A stretch of DNA of 64,000 nt from Edaphobacter sp. 4G125. Lineage in GTDB: Bacteria > Acidobacteriota > Terriglobia > Terriglobales > Acidobacteriaceae. Positions within the stretch are counted from its first letter, which is position 1, and each line of letters opens with the position of its first letter. Location: NCBI RefSeq assembly GCF_014274685.1, contig NZ_CP060393.1:1237501-1301500 (forward strand), written 5' to 3'. Below are positions 43,110 through 53,700 of the stretch, piece by piece. Under the pieces are notes generated by a model that was given only the letters and a program-made list of their open reading frames with translations, did no database searches and was not told the DNA's origin. Made by a program: the position numbers and the translations under genes.

Positions 43110-43418
43110 ATGAAGAGAGTCCTCCAGATCCTCACACAAGCCTTGCTGTTCTTTGTTCTCTTTGCCTTGGGAAGTTTTCTGCATCCGTTCAATTTGCACT
43201 GGGCAACGACCGTGACTCCAGAGGGAACGAGATTCTTCGTTGCGGATGGCCTATTGCTCGCCCTGGGAGCCTTCCTGGCCATCGTCATCGCTCAATCCTT
43301 TCGCAAGCGCCTCTGCAACACACCACGAACGATCATTGCCTTTGTTCTCGCAGTCGTTGTGGGCTACATCGTCAAGCTGGGTTTCGTGACGACCGAGGTT
43401 ATCCGCAACCAGTTTTAA
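43110..43418 (+). CDS. Small three-helix membrane protein
   Basis: The 102-residue protein has three hydrophobic segments (about 7-25, 44-62, 75-92) separated by short basic loops ('SFRKRLCNTPR'). The gene has an ATG at 43110 and follows the esterase by 36 bases. No family is recognised; it is likely an inner-membrane protein of unknown role. Confidence 0.65.
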   Translation: MKRVLQILTQALLFFVLFALGSFLHPFNLHWATTVTPEGTRFFVADGLLLALGAFLAIVIAQSFRKRLCNTPRTIIAFVLAVVVGYIVKLGFVTTEVIRNQF

Positions 43419-43445
43419 ACCGTCCAACAATTGGATATAAGGAAG

Positions 43446-43495
43446 TGTCATCCTGAGCGAAGCTGCATAGCAGCGGAGTCGAAGGATCTGCGGTT
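43446..43495 (+). repeat. Intergenic repeat, CATCCTGAGCGAAG type
   Basis: Begins TGTCATCCTGAGCGAAG and ends GAAGGATCTGCGGTT. Similar units at 44923-44976 (same start and end) and, partly, at 47120-47160 occur in this window. This type of dispersed intergenic repeat is frequent in Acidobacteria; its function is unknown. Confidence 0.7.
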
Positions 43496-43515
43496 ATCAA
43501 AAAGCCAAGGCTCGC

Positions 43516-44880
43516 ATGACTGACTCCAATCTCTTCTCTCTCCTCTCCCGTGCACAGAGTCTTCTCGACAAAGGCTTCGCCACACTTCCTTTGGCTCCTT
43601 CTCAGTCGCTTGACTCTCAGGCCGCGGAGATTCTCAACGAGGCCGCTACTCGCCTGCACGATAACTATCCTTACGAGCATCCTCTTTATGCTGGCCAGAT
43701 GCTCAAACCGCCGCACCCGATTGCGCGTGCAGCTTACGCATTGGCCATGTCGATCAATCCGAACAACCATGCGCTCGATGGCGGCCGCGCCAGCTCCGCG
43801 ATGGAGATCGAAGCCGTCGCTGCTCTCGCGAAGATGTTCTCCTGGCCACAGCACCTTGGCCATCTCACCAGCGGGGGCACCTTCGCCAATCTCGAAGCTC
43901 TGTGGATCGCCGGTCAGCTGGTACCAGGGAAAAAGATCGTAGCCTCCGATCAGGCCCATTACACGCACTCGCGTATCTCCGCTGTGCTCGGGCTCCATTT
44001 TGTAAGTATTCCTTCCGATGACACAGGACGCATGGATCTCGTTGCGCTGGAAGCTGAGCTTGCCACCGACAAGATTGGTACTGTAGTTGTCACGCTTGGA
44101 ACCACGGCAATAGGGTCTGTCGATCCGCTCGATCGAATTCTCGCACTGCGCGAAAAATACGGGTTCCGGATTCACGTCGACGCCGCTTACGGTGGCTACT
44201 TTACTCTGGCGTCAAACCTCGCTCCACAGGTACGAGCCGCCTACGACGCCATCCCGCAGGTAGATTCCGTCGTCATCGATCCTCACAAGCATGGCCTTCA
44301 ACCCTACGGCTGCGGAGCCGTGTTGTTCCGCGATCCTACCGTGGGCCACTTCTATAAACACGACTCACCTTATACTTACTTCTCTTCGAAAGAACTGCAC
44401 CTCGGCGAGATCTCCCTCGAGTGCTCCCGCGCCGGAGCCTCCGCCGTTGCTCTATGGGCCACGCAACGACTTCTTCCCTATATGCCAGGAGGAACTTTTG
44501 CTCGCGGTCTCGAATCCGGGCGCAACGCCGCACTCGAACTAAACCACCACGTTGCCGCAGATACCCGTTTTATGACGCCGCTCTCTCCTCCGCAGCTCGA
44601 TATTGTCTTCTTCGCCGCTCGCGATCCCCACACCACACCAACACCAGAATCTTCCTCTGCGCTCGCGCAACGCATCTTCGATCAGGCAGCACAACTAGAT
44701 CTTCACCTCGCGCTGGCGAACCTTCCAATCCGATTCTTTCCGCCCGGCAGTTTTCCAGGCCACTCGACCGGCACAGTCACCTGCCTTCGCTCCGTCCTGA
44801 TGAAGCCGGAACATTTCGAATGGATTGATCCAATATGGCAGCGTCTCGTCCAGGCCACCCAAGAGGCTCTTCGCTCTTAG
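43516..44880 (+). CDS. PLP-dependent group II amino-acid decarboxylase family protein
   Basis: The 454-residue protein has the fold-type I layout of glutamate/tyrosine/aspartate decarboxylases. The cofactor region includes 'HLTSGGTFANLEALWIAG', 'IHVDAAYGGYFTL' (Asp and Ala contacts) and 'VVIDPHKHGLQPYGCG', in which the Lys forms the Schiff base with PLP. The substrate cannot be read from the sequence; it could be an aromatic or acidic amino acid. The ATG at 43516 lies shortly after a repeat unit, so the gene probably has its own promoter. The alpha-glucan phosphorylase gene begins 423 bases later. Confidence 0.85.
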   Translation: MTDSNLFSLLSRAQSLLDKGFATLPLAPSQSLDSQAAEILNEAATRLHDNYPYEHPLYAGQMLKPPHPIARAAYALAMSINPNNHALDGGRASSAMEIEAVAALAKMFSWPQHLGHLTSGGTFANLEALWIAGQLVPGKKIVASDQAHYTHSRISAVLGLHFVSIPSDDTGRMDLVALEAELATDKIGTVVVTLGTTAIGSVDPLDRILALREKYGFRIHVDAAYGGYFTLASNLAPQVRAAYDAIPQVDSVVIDPHKHGLQPYGCGAVLFRDPTVGHFYKHDSPYTYFSSKELHLGEISLECSRAGASAVALWATQRLLPYMPGGTFARGLESGRNAALELNHHVAADTRFMTPLSPPQLDIVFFAARDPHTTPTPESSSALAQRIFDQAAQLDLHLALANLPIRFFPPGSFPGHSTGTVTCLRSVLMKPEHFEWIDPIWQRLVQATQEALRS

Positions 44881-45303
44881 AGCTTGCTCTGCAAGGGATA
44901 ACCACGGTAGTCAGAAAATCTGTGCCACCCTGAGCGACTCCGAGCTGGTCGAGGAGGAGTCGAAGGATCTGCGGTTTCACCAGAAATCCTGCCCTTTCCA
45001 TCATTACTGAGCTGCTTAGCAACGGGTACCCCTACAAGCTTCCTCATCAAAGGGAGTGGCTCCCTCAGGCGGAGTCTCACCGAAAACAGAAAGCTTCCCA
45101 TAAAATTCCCTATCCCTAAGAAAACCCTACCGTTTTCACGGAAATGAACCAGAATTGGTGCCTACTCTTGCACAGTCTCAGGGGCATGGTTTGATAAACT
45201 CACGCCAAACATACCTGAAACGCTTACGTTCAACCCTTTTGGGTAATCTGCGTGCCAGGTGAACCGGTATAAGGCCTCCGGTTTTAACGAGGATGACCGC
45301 CGC
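44881..45303. other. Intergenic region between decarboxylase and phosphorylase genes
   Basis: Contains the second copy of the CATCCTGAGCGA-type repeat at 44923-44976. No gene is recognised; the right part should hold the promoter of the phosphorylase gene. Confidence 0.45.
44923..44976 (+). repeat. Intergenic repeat, second copy
   Basis: Starts TGCCACCCTGAGCGAC and ends GTCGAAGGATCTGCGGTT, matching the unit at 43446-43495 at both ends but with a different middle. Confidence 0.65.
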
Positions 45304-47064
45304 ATGAGTATTTCCAAAGCTGTTCCGTCCACCGACTTCGATCTCTCTAGCCGAACCATCGCGTACTTCTCCATGGAGATCGCTCTCTCCCCCCAGCTTC
45401 CTACCTACTCCGGTGGTTTAGGAATGCTCGCCGGCGACACCCTTCGCTCTGCCGCCGACGCCTCAGCCCCGGTGATGGCTATCTCGCTGGTTTATCGTCG
45501 CGGTTACTTCCGTCAGCAGCTCTCCGATGTGGGGCAGCAGACCGAGGTCGATGTCCCCTGGGATCCAGCCTCTCTTCCCATTGCCGGACCGACTGTCTCG
45601 ATTAATATTCAGGGGCGTCCTCTCCAGCTTCGTGCCTGGCGTTACGACGTCATCGGAACCACCGGTCATATCGTCCCCGTCTTTCTTCTGGATAGCGACA
45701 TCGAAGACAACGACTCCTGGGATCGCAAGCTTACCGACCATCTCTATGGTGGCGATACCTACTATCGCCTCTGCCAGGAGGCCATTCTTGGCCTCGGCGG
45801 AATCGCTCTTCTCCAGGCACTCGGAGCAAGGCCCGAGGTCTATCACATGAACGAAGGTCACGCCGCTCTGCTCACCATTGCGCTTCTCGAAGAACGGCTC
45901 AACGGAAGAACCCTGGCCGAGGTCACCGATGCCGATCGTGCAGCGGTCCGTCAGCGCTGTGTCTTCACGACCCACACTCCCGTTCCAGCCGGACACGATC
46001 AGTTTGGGCTCGACCAGATGAACCAGGTGCTCGGCCCCGAACGGGGAGCTGCAATCGAGACGGCAGGTGGTCTCCATAACGGCTTGCTGAACATGACTTA
46101 TCTCGCCCTCTGCCTCTCCCGTTACGTCAACGGAGTGGCCATGCAGCATGGCAAAGTCTCCCAGTACATGTTTCCCGAGTACAAGGTGCACTCCATCACC
46201 AACGGTGTTCATGCTGCAACCTGGATGGCCCCATCTTTCCAGGAGCTTCTGGACGATGAGATTCCCGAGTGGCGTACCGACAATAACTACTTCCGCTCGG
46301 TCTATGGAATCGACCCGGCACGCATCTCGGCCTGTCATATCAAGAGCAAGCATCGCCTCTTCGCCTGGCTTGCCCGCCGCACCGGACACTACTTCAACCC
46401 GTCAGTCCTTACCCTCGGTTTTGCTCGTCGTGTAGCGACCTACAAGCGTGCTGGTCTGCTGTTGCACGATCCCGAACGGCTCTGCGTTCTCGCGGAGAAG
46501 ATCGGTGGCCTGCAGATTCTCTACGCAGGTAAGGCCCATCCGGCCGATAACGCCGCTAAAGCGCTCATTCGCGATGTCTATGCCGCAGCTGCGAAGCTGA
46601 ACTCCGGCTCGCTCAAGATCTTCTACATCGAAAACTACGACTGGGAACTCGGTGCGATGCTCACTCAGGGAGTCGACGTTTGGGTCAATACTCCGCGCCG
46701 CCCCTACGAGGCCTCCGGAACATCGGGAATGAAGGCAGCTCTCAATGGCGTTCCCTCGCTCTCGGTCCTCGATGGCTGGTGGATCGAGGGTTGTGCCGAA
46801 AATACTACAGGGTGGGCGATCGACGACGCCGAGACCGAGGAGATTGAAGCGAACAATCTCTACAACAAGCTTGAAAAAGCTGTTGCTCCTCTGTGGGCAA
46901 ATCCCAATGCCTGGGCGCGACTCCAGCAGCACTGTATTGGCATCAACGGAACCTTCTTCAATACCCAGCGTATGTTCAGCCAGTACGTCGCCAACGCTTA
47001 CTTTCCGGCAGGCACACCAACCGACGTGTCGCAATCAGTGGCGGATGAGGCCGCTCTGGTTTAG
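45304..47064 (+). CDS. glgP: Alpha-glucan (glycogen/maltodextrin) phosphorylase, short form
   Basis: The ATG at 45304 follows GAGGA and starts the conserved part (586 residues); a GTG at 45259 is less likely. The protein belongs to GT35 phosphorylases of the short bacterial type: 'IAYFSMEIALSPQLPTYSGG', 'VYHMNEGHAALLTIALLEER', 'TTHTPVPAGHDQF', 'HSITNGVHAATWMAP', 'YNPS'-like 'FNPSVLTLGFARRVATYKRA', and the PLP-lysine segment 'EASGTSGMKAALNG'. It releases glucose 1-phosphate from alpha-1,4-glucans in the cytoplasm. Typical long phosphorylases have 800 residues; the 600-residue form is usual in this subgroup. A bidirectional terminator follows. Confidence 0.93.
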   Translation: MSISKAVPSTDFDLSSRTIAYFSMEIALSPQLPTYSGGLGMLAGDTLRSAADASAPVMAISLVYRRGYFRQQLSDVGQQTEVDVPWDPASLPIAGPTVSINIQGRPLQLRAWRYDVIGTTGHIVPVFLLDSDIEDNDSWDRKLTDHLYGGDTYYRLCQEAILGLGGIALLQALGARPEVYHMNEGHAALLTIALLEERLNGRTLAEVTDADRAAVRQRCVFTTHTPVPAGHDQFGLDQMNQVLGPERGAAIETAGGLHNGLLNMTYLALCLSRYVNGVAMQHGKVSQYMFPEYKVHSITNGVHAATWMAPSFQELLDDEIPEWRTDNNYFRSVYGIDPARISACHIKSKHRLFAWLARRTGHYFNPSVLTLGFARRVATYKRAGLLLHDPERLCVLAEKIGGLQILYAGKAHPADNAAKALIRDVYAAAAKLNSGSLKIFYIENYDWELGAMLTQGVDVWVNTPRRPYEASGTSGMKAALNGVPSLSVLDGWWIEGCAENTTGWAIDDAETEEIEANNLYNKLEKAVAPLWANPNAWARLQQHCIGINGTFFNTQRMFSQYVANAYFPAGTPTDVSQSVADEAALV

Positions 47065-47119
47065 GCTGCATCAACTAGCTCGATCTTTCGACTCCAGACT
47101 CCCGATGGTCCATCAAAAG

Positions 47120-47160
47120 TGCCATCCTGAGCGAAGGGTGTCGCGTTTCGCGACCCCCGA
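47120..47160 (+). repeat. Partial CATCCTGAGCGAAG-type repeat
   Basis: Starts TGCCATCCTGAGCGAAGGG like the units at 43446 and 44923, then continues with an inverted GTCGCG-TTT-CGCGAC stretch instead of the usual ending. Confidence 0.55.
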
Positions 47161-47270
47161 AGTGAGATGTCCAAATTATTGTCAAGGGGCTTTTCTGCCT
47201 AACGGACACAAAATAAAACGGATATCGATTGCAGATCCGCCCTGTTCCCTCCGGTAAAATAGAAATAGCA

Positions 47271-47310
47271 AAAGAAAGAGCCCGATTCATTGGACCGGGC
47301 TCTTTCTTTG
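47271..47310. terminator. Bidirectional rho-independent terminator
   Basis: AAAGAAAGAGCCCG (47271-47284) pairs with CGGGCTCTTTCTTT (47296-47309) around a short loop, giving a 14-base stem with A-rich and T-rich sides. It separates the phosphorylase gene from the convergent RND operon and could stop transcription from both. Confidence 0.85.
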
Positions 47311-47421
47311 CGTCCCACCTGCCGTCAGTCGGCTGGTCCACCCTTATCTTATTTATTTCGAATACTTTGTGAGCTTTTTGGGGAGGGGGGTATAGGAGAG
47401 CCCACCCCTTGACCCAACCCC

Positions 47422-50400
47422 TCAGTCTCCGGCGACTGCCTGCGGCTCTCGAGCAGGACTCTTGTGCGCACTGGCCGCCATTCTCTGGATTCGCAGCCGC
47501 AGCCGATCAAAGAACAGATAGACAATCGGAGTCGTAAACAGGGTGAGGCACTGCGAGACGATCAGACCGCCGACAATAGTGATTCCCAGCGGGCGCCGCA
47601 GCTCGCTCCCTGTACCAGTCCCGAGCGCCAGCGGCAGTCCGCCCAGAAGCGCAGCCATGGTGGTCATCATGATGGGGCGGAAGCGCAGCAGGCAGGCCTG
47701 ATAGATTGCCTCTACCGGCGTCTTACCCTCAAGTCGCTCGGCAACCAGAGCGAAGTCGATCATCATGATGGCATTCTTCTTCACAATGCCGATCAACAGG
47801 ATAATGCCGATCATTGCAATCACGCTCAACTCGACATTGAAGAGCAGTAACGCCAGGATCGCTCCCACGCCTGCCGAGGGAAGCGTCGAGAGAATCGTCA
47901 GCGGATGGATGAAGCTCTCATACAACATGCCCAGCACAATGTAGACCGCGATCAACGCCATCAGGATCAGCCACGGCTCGCTCGAGAGCGATGCCTGGAA
48001 GGCCTGCGCAGTTCCAGCGAAGCCGCCGTGCACCGACGAGGGCATTCCGATGTTTACCCTGGCCTGTTCGATGGCCACGGTCGCTTGGCTCAGCGAAACG
48101 CCCGGCGTGAGATTAAAACTGAGTGTAGTAGCCGGCGACTGCGATTGGTGATTCACCGTCAGTGGAATACGCTGCGCCTCGTAGTGGGTAACAGCCGAGA
48201 GAGGAACCATCGCACCGGTGGTGCTTTTGACGTAGATACCCTTTAGCGAATCGGGGTTGCGCTGATACTGCGGCGCGACCTCCATCACGACGTGATACTG
48301 GTTCAACGGTCGATAGGTGGTCGAGACCTGTCTCTGCCCAAATGCGTCCGATAGCGTTGCATCGATGGTTAACGGTGAGACGCCCAGTCGCGATGCAGTA
48401 TCGCGATCGATCACCAACTGGGCCCGCAGCCCCTGGTCCTGCTGATCGGTTGCCACATCTTTAAGTTCGGGCAGCTTCTCCATGGCTGCCATTAACTTTG
48501 GAGACCACTCTTCAAGGTCCTTCAGGTTATCTGAGGTCAAGGTGTACTGATATTGGGTTGCCGAACTGCGGCCGCCGATTCGAAGCTCCTGGTAGGACTG
48601 CAGATAGAGCATAGCCCCTGGCATTCCCGAAACCTTTGACCGTAGACGGGCGATGATCGCGTCGGCGGTATCGCCCCGCTCGAGGCGTTCTTCGTCTGGT
48701 TTCAGCGAGACGAACATGTTGCCCATGTTGCTGCCACCACCACCTGGACCGCCCCCGCCCACAAAGGACATCACATTCTCAACGCCAGGATCTTGCTGAA
48801 CGATCGCTGCCAGTTCCGCTACCTTCGGCTTCATCGCATCGAACGATATGTCCTGTTGTCCGCGAATCTGTCCTCCGATACGACCAGTATCTTGTTGGGG
48901 GAAGAAGCCCTTGGGAACCAGGAAGTAGAGATAAACATTCAGGACGAACGTAGCGATCCAGATAGCGAGCACCAGACCCTGGTGTTGCAGAACCCACTTC
49001 AGACCGTGCTCGTACTCCTCGGTCAGCCAGGCCAGTCCCCGCTCACCCATACGGTAGATGCGTCCATGCTTGCGCTTGTCGTGCGACTCCAGAAACTTCG
49101 CGCTCAGCATGGGAGTCGTGCTCAACGAGACGACTAGGGACATCATGATCGCGATCGATAGGGTGACGGCAAACTCGCGGAAGAGCCGTCCGACAATCCC
49201 TCCCATCAACAGGATGGGGATGAAGACAGCGATTAGCGAGGTGCTCATCGAAAGGACCGTGAAGCCGATCTCTTTGGAACCGTCCATCGCCGCCTTGAAG
49301 GGGCTCTTGCCACCTTCCAGATGGCGCGAGATGTTTTCGATGACTACGATCGCATCGTCGACCACGAAACCGGTCGAGATCGTTAACGCCATCAGGCTCA
49401 GATTGTCCAGCGTGTAGCCCAGAAGATACATGACACCGCAGGTTCCCAGAAGGCTCATCGGAACCGAGACGCTGGGAATCAGAGTGGAGCGGATCTCCCG
49501 CAAAAAGACGAAGACAACCAGGATCACGAGCAGAACGGAGATGATCAGAGTTCGCGTGACGTCCTTGATGGAGGCGCGAATCGTCGTCGTTCTATCGAGT
49601 GCCACATGAAGCTGAATGGCGGGTGGGATGGAGGCCTGAAGTGAAGGCAGCAGCTTCAGGACACTGTCGGTCGTTTCGATGACGTTTGCGGTCGAAGTCT
49701 TGAAAACGATGACTAGAATGGCTGGTTTGCCATTGAAGAAGCCGCCCGTGTAAATGTTTTCTACGCTGTCGACGACCTGGGCGACATCTTGGATGCGGAC
49801 GATGCCGTGGGACGCCGCCGCGGGACTCGCACTGGAGGTTGCAGTGTTTGAGCTGGAACTTGGGGTCGAACTTTGATTTGAAGCGATCGCGCTCTGGAGG
49901 GAACTGGGGAGACCGCTGGAAGCAGCGGCGGAGCTGACAGGGCCTCGGTCGGTAGCAATGATCAGGGGAGCATAGGCAGCGGCGTCAAAGAGCTGATCGG
50001 TGGCGCTGATAGTCCAGCGCGTGGTGTCATTCTGTAGATATCCCTTGGGCCGATTTACGTTGATGGTGCCGATAGCCGCCCGCAGAGCCTCAAGCCCCAG
50101 GCCGTAGTTGAAGAGCTGGGTCGGATTGGCTTCAATCCGCACAGCAGGCTTGGCACTGCCGCCGCAGAAGGTCTGGCCGACGCCTTCCACCTGAGCAATT
50201 TTCTGCGCCAGAATGCTGTCGCAGGCGTCGTAGATCTGAGGCACTGAGAGCGTATCCGAGGTCAGTGCCAGGATCAGGATGGGCGAATCCGCGGGATTGA
50301 TCTTGCGGTAGGAGGGATTTTGGGGAAGGTTTGCCGGTAGCTGACTGCGTGCAGCATTGATAGCGGCCTGTACATCGCGTGCGGCACCATTCACGTCGCG

Positions 50401-50769
50401 ACTCAGATCAAACTGTAGGACAATCGATCCGTTTCCCAGCCCGGAACTGGAGGTCATCTCATTGATGCCCGCGATTCTGGCGAACTGCCGCTCGAGTGGC
50501 GTGACGATAGCCGAAGCAACCGTTTCAGGATCAGCGCCAGGAAGTCCCGCACCAATAGAGATGACCGGATACTCAATCTGGGGTAAGCTAGCGACCGGAA
50601 GCATCTTGTACGCCACAACGCCGGCCAGAATCATCGCGATGGAGAGCAACATGGTGGCTACTGGTCGCTTGATAAATGGCGCAGAAAAATGTACGCCCGC
50701 CGCCTTCGGCATCTTGGCTACCTCTTCGCGTGCGTGATTCAGATCGCGATCTGGAGTGAGATTTTCCAT
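47422..50769 (-). CDS. RND efflux permease, MdtC-like (HAE1 family), second permease of the operon
   Basis: The 1115-residue inner-membrane pump has the HAE1 layout: segment 1 at about 33-55 ('PFIKRPVATMLLSIAMILAG'), two large periplasmic loops and twelve segments in total. Signature residues appear in '[21 protein letters not shown]' (segment 4, two Asp of the proton relay). An unusual Ser/Thr/Ala-rich insertion lies in the first periplasmic loop at about 279-325 ('SSTPSSSSNTATSSASPAAA'). The start ATG overlaps the stop of the preceding permease by one base, so the two are translationally coupled and probably form a mixed trimer like MdtBC. Drug or metabolite efflux is expected. Confidence 0.9.
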   Translation of the reverse strand: MENLTPDRDLNHAREEVAKMPKAAGVHFSAPFIKRPVATMLLSIAMILAGVVAYKMLPVASLPQIEYPVISIGAGLPGADPETVASAIVTPLERQFARIAGINEMTSSSGLGNGSIVLQFDLSRDVNGAARDVQAAINAARSQLPANLPQNPSYRKINPADSPILILALTSDTLSVPQIYDACDSILAQKIAQVEGVGQTFCGGSAKPAVRIEANPTQLFNYGLGLEALRAAIGTINVNRPKGYLQNDTTRWTISATDQLFDAAAYAPLIIATDRGPVSSAAASSGLPSSLQSAIASNQSSTPSSSSNTATSSASPAAASHGIVRIQDVAQVVDSVENIYTGGFFNGKPAILVIVFKTSTANVIETTDSVLKLLPSLQASIPPAIQLHVALDRTTTIRASIKDVTRTLIISVLLVILVVFVFLREIRSTLIPSVSVPMSLLGTCGVMYLLGYTLDNLSLMALTISTGFVVDDAIVVIENISRHLEGGKSPFKAAMDGSKEIGFTVLSMSTSLIAVFIPILLMGGIVGRLFREFAVTLSIAIMMSLVVSLSTTPMLSAKFLESHDKRKHGRIYRMGERGLAWLTEEYEHGLKWVLQHQGLVLAIWIATFVLNVYLYFLVPKGFFPQQDTGRIGGQIRGQQDISFDAMKPKVAELAAIVQQDPGVENVMSFVGGGGPGGGGSNMGNMFVSLKPDEERLERGDTADAIIARLRSKVSGMPGAMLYLQSYQELRIGGRSSATQYQYTLTSDNLKDLEEWSPKLMAAMEKLPELKDVATDQQDQGLRAQLVIDRDTASRLGVSPLTIDATLSDAFGQRQVSTTYRPLNQYHVVMEVAPQYQRNPDSLKGIYVKSTTGAMVPLSAVTHYEAQRIPLTVNHQSQSPATTLSFNLTPGVSLSQATVAIEQARVNIGMPSSVHGGFAGTAQAFQASLSSEPWLILMALIAVYIVLGMLYESFIHPLTILSTLPSAGVGAILALLLFNVELSVIAMIGIILLIGIVKKNAIMMIDFALVAERLEGKTPVEAIYQACLLRFRPIMMTTMAALLGGLPLALGTGTGSELRRPLGITIVGGLIVSQCLTLFTTPIVYLFFDRLRLRIQRMAASAHKSPAREPQAVAGD

Positions 50770-53700
50770 CAGTCCGCACTCACCGCGTGTTCATGCTCAC
50801 GGAACTCCGCATCTGCTTCGGCGGTGTGGAAGTACTTCCTCCCGATCCGGTCAAAGAAAAGATAGACCACCGGAGTCGTGAACAACGTCAACACTTGCGA
50901 TACGATCAGGCCACCCACGATGGCGATACCGAGTGGCCGGCGGAGCTCGCTTCCGGTTCCGGTTCCCATTGCCAACGGGACCCCGCCAAGCAACGCGGCC
51001 ATAGTCGTCATCATGATGGGACGGAAGCGCAGCAGGCAAGCCTGGTAGATCGCCTCCTCGGGCTCCATGTTGTGCTCGCGCTCCGCCTCAAGGGCGAAGT
51101 CGATCATCATGATGGCGTTCTTCTTCACGATTCCGATCAGCAGGATGATGCCGATCAGAGCGATGACACTCAGGTTGACACCGCATATGAGCAGTGCCAG
51201 GATGGCGCCTACACCAGCGGAAGGTAGTGTCGACAGAATCGTGATCGGGTGGATGTAGCTTTCATACAGTACACCCAGGACGATGTACACCACGATCAGA
51301 GCCGCAAGGATCAATATCGGCTCATTCGAAAGCGAGGCGACAAAGGCCCGCGCGGTTCCCTGGAACTCTGCGTTGACGCTGGGAGGCAGATTCAGCTCGT
51401 CCTTTGCGCGATTGACGGCTTCTACAGCATCGCCGATGGACTTGCCCGGTGCCAGGTTGAAGGAGATGGTTACGACGGGGAACTGGCCCTGATGATTAAT
51501 CGCCAGCGCGGCCTTTCGCTCTTCCAGGTGGGTGAAGGTCGAAAGAGGAACCTGTGTTCCGTTTGAGCTCTTGACGTAGATGTCGTTCAGCGACGAAGGA
51601 GTGAGCTGGAACTTTGGCGCGACCTCAAGCACCACGTGATATTGGTTCTGTTGGGTGAACATGGTTGAGACCTGCCGCTGCCCGAAGGCATCGTCCAGGG
51701 TGTCGTCGATGTTCTGAGGCGTGATTCCCAGCCGCGATGCAGTGTCGCGGTCGATCACCAGGTGAGCCTCAAGCCCGTCAATCTGCTGGTCGCTGGCGAC
51801 GTCTGTCAGCTCTGGAAGCTGACGGAGCTTTTCAAGCATCCGGTTGGTAGCGGAAGCCAGTTCCTCAGCATTTGCGTCCTCGAGCGAGTACTGATACTGG
51901 GTGCGGCTGACGCGATCTTCCACTGTCAGGTCCTGCAAGGGTTGCAGGTAGCACTGGATGCCTTCAATTCTCGCCAGCTTCGGTCCGAGCCTTCGAATGA
52001 TGTCGACTGCCGAAGTGGAGCGCTCTTCGCGGTCACGAAGATTAATCTGGATGCGCCCGCTGTTCAGCGTGGTGTTAGTGCCATCGATTCCGATGAAGGA
52101 AGAGATGCTTACAACGTCCGGGTCTTTCAGGATCTCTGCAGCCAGGGCCTGCTGCCGCGACTTCATTGCATCGAAGCTGATCGTCTGAGGGGCCTCGGTG
52201 ATGCCGAGCAGAACGCCCGTATCCTGAACCGGAAAGAAGCCTTTGGGTACGATGATGTAGAGGTAGATGGTTAGGACAAAGGTTGCGAGAGTCACTAACA
52301 AGGTGAGCGTCTGGTGGCGGAGCACCCATCGTACGCCGACCCCATACTTCGCGATGACGTAATTAAAGAACTGTTCACTCTTGTGATAAAACGCGTTTTG
52401 TTCGCTCGCGGGCTTATGCTTCAGCAGCTTAGCGCACATCATTGGCGTCAGCGTCAGCGAGACGACGCCTGAGACCAGGATAGTGACCGAGAGAGTCACC
52501 GCAAACTCGCGGAAGAGACGGCCGACGATGTCGCCCATGAACAACAAGGGAATCAGTACGGCGATCAGCGAGATGGTCAATGACAGAATGGTGAAGCCGA
52601 TCTGCTCGGAACCCTTGAGGGCAGCAGTCAGCGGATCATCCCCCTCTTCCAGATAGCGCGAGATGTTTTCAATCATCACGATCGCATCGTCGACGACGAA
52701 ACCGGTCGAAATGGTCAGCGCCATCAGGCTGAGGTTGTTAAGCGAATAGCCCAGCAGGTACATCACCCCGAAGGTGCCAACGATGGAGAGCGGCACGGCG
52801 ACAGAGGGAATGATGGTGGCTGCCAGAGAACGCAAGAAGAGGAAGATGACCATCACGACCAGGGCGATGGTCAGCATCAGCTCGAACTGTACATCTTTGA
52901 CGGAGGCCCGAATGGTATTCGTCCGGTCGGTCAAAATCTCAACGTTGACGCTTGCAGGGAGAGCTGCCTTTAGCTGAGGCAGAAGACGCTGCACCTCGTC
53001 GACGACGCCAATAATGTTGGCTCCCGGCTGACGCTGGATATTGAGAATGATGGCAGGTTTTAGCTGGGAATCCCGTCCGGGAATCTCATTGCCGTTGGCA
53101 TCCTTGCTGGGTGGTTGGGCTGCAGTTCCCACCCAGGCGGCCTGGTAGAGGTTTTCGGGGGCATCGATTGAATTTGCTACGTCGGAGAGCCGAACCGGAG
53201 AGCCGTTCCGGTAGGCGATGATCACCTTGGCGTAATCGGCGCTGGAGAGCAACTGGTCATTGGCGCCGATGGTGTAGGCCTGATGTATTCCGTTCAGGTT
53301 GCCCTTGGCCTGATCGACGTTAGCGGTGCCGATTGCAGATCGCAGGTCTTCAAGGCTCAGCCCATAGTTGGCCATCGCCGTTGGATTCGCCTGGATCCGG
53401 ACTGCCGGTTTCTGGCCTCCGTTGATCGAAACCAGGCCGACACCAGAGAGCTGAGAGATCTTCTGGGCCATCATGGTATCGGCGAGATCCTCAACCTTGA
53501 TCATCGGCAGGGAGTCGCTCGAGATCGCAAGGGTCAGGATTGGAGCGTCAGCCGGGTTGACCTTGCTATAGACCGGAGGAATCGGAAGATCTTGCGGTAG
53601 ATAGCTGGAGGCGGCATTGATGGCAGCCTGCACGTCCTGCTGTGCAATGTCGATCGACTCATTCAGGTCGAACTGGAGCGTGATAACGCTGCCCCCGCCC

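Larger units (their letters stand above)
47065..47421. other. Convergent intergenic region
   Basis: Lies between two genes that read toward each other. Holds a partial repeat and a strong hairpin terminator, listed separately; nothing else is recognised. Confidence 0.5.

Noticed and set aside
45463..46389. 308-codon minus-strand frame opposite the phosphorylase gene
   Set aside because: Shadow of a strongly conserved gene; no motif of its own.
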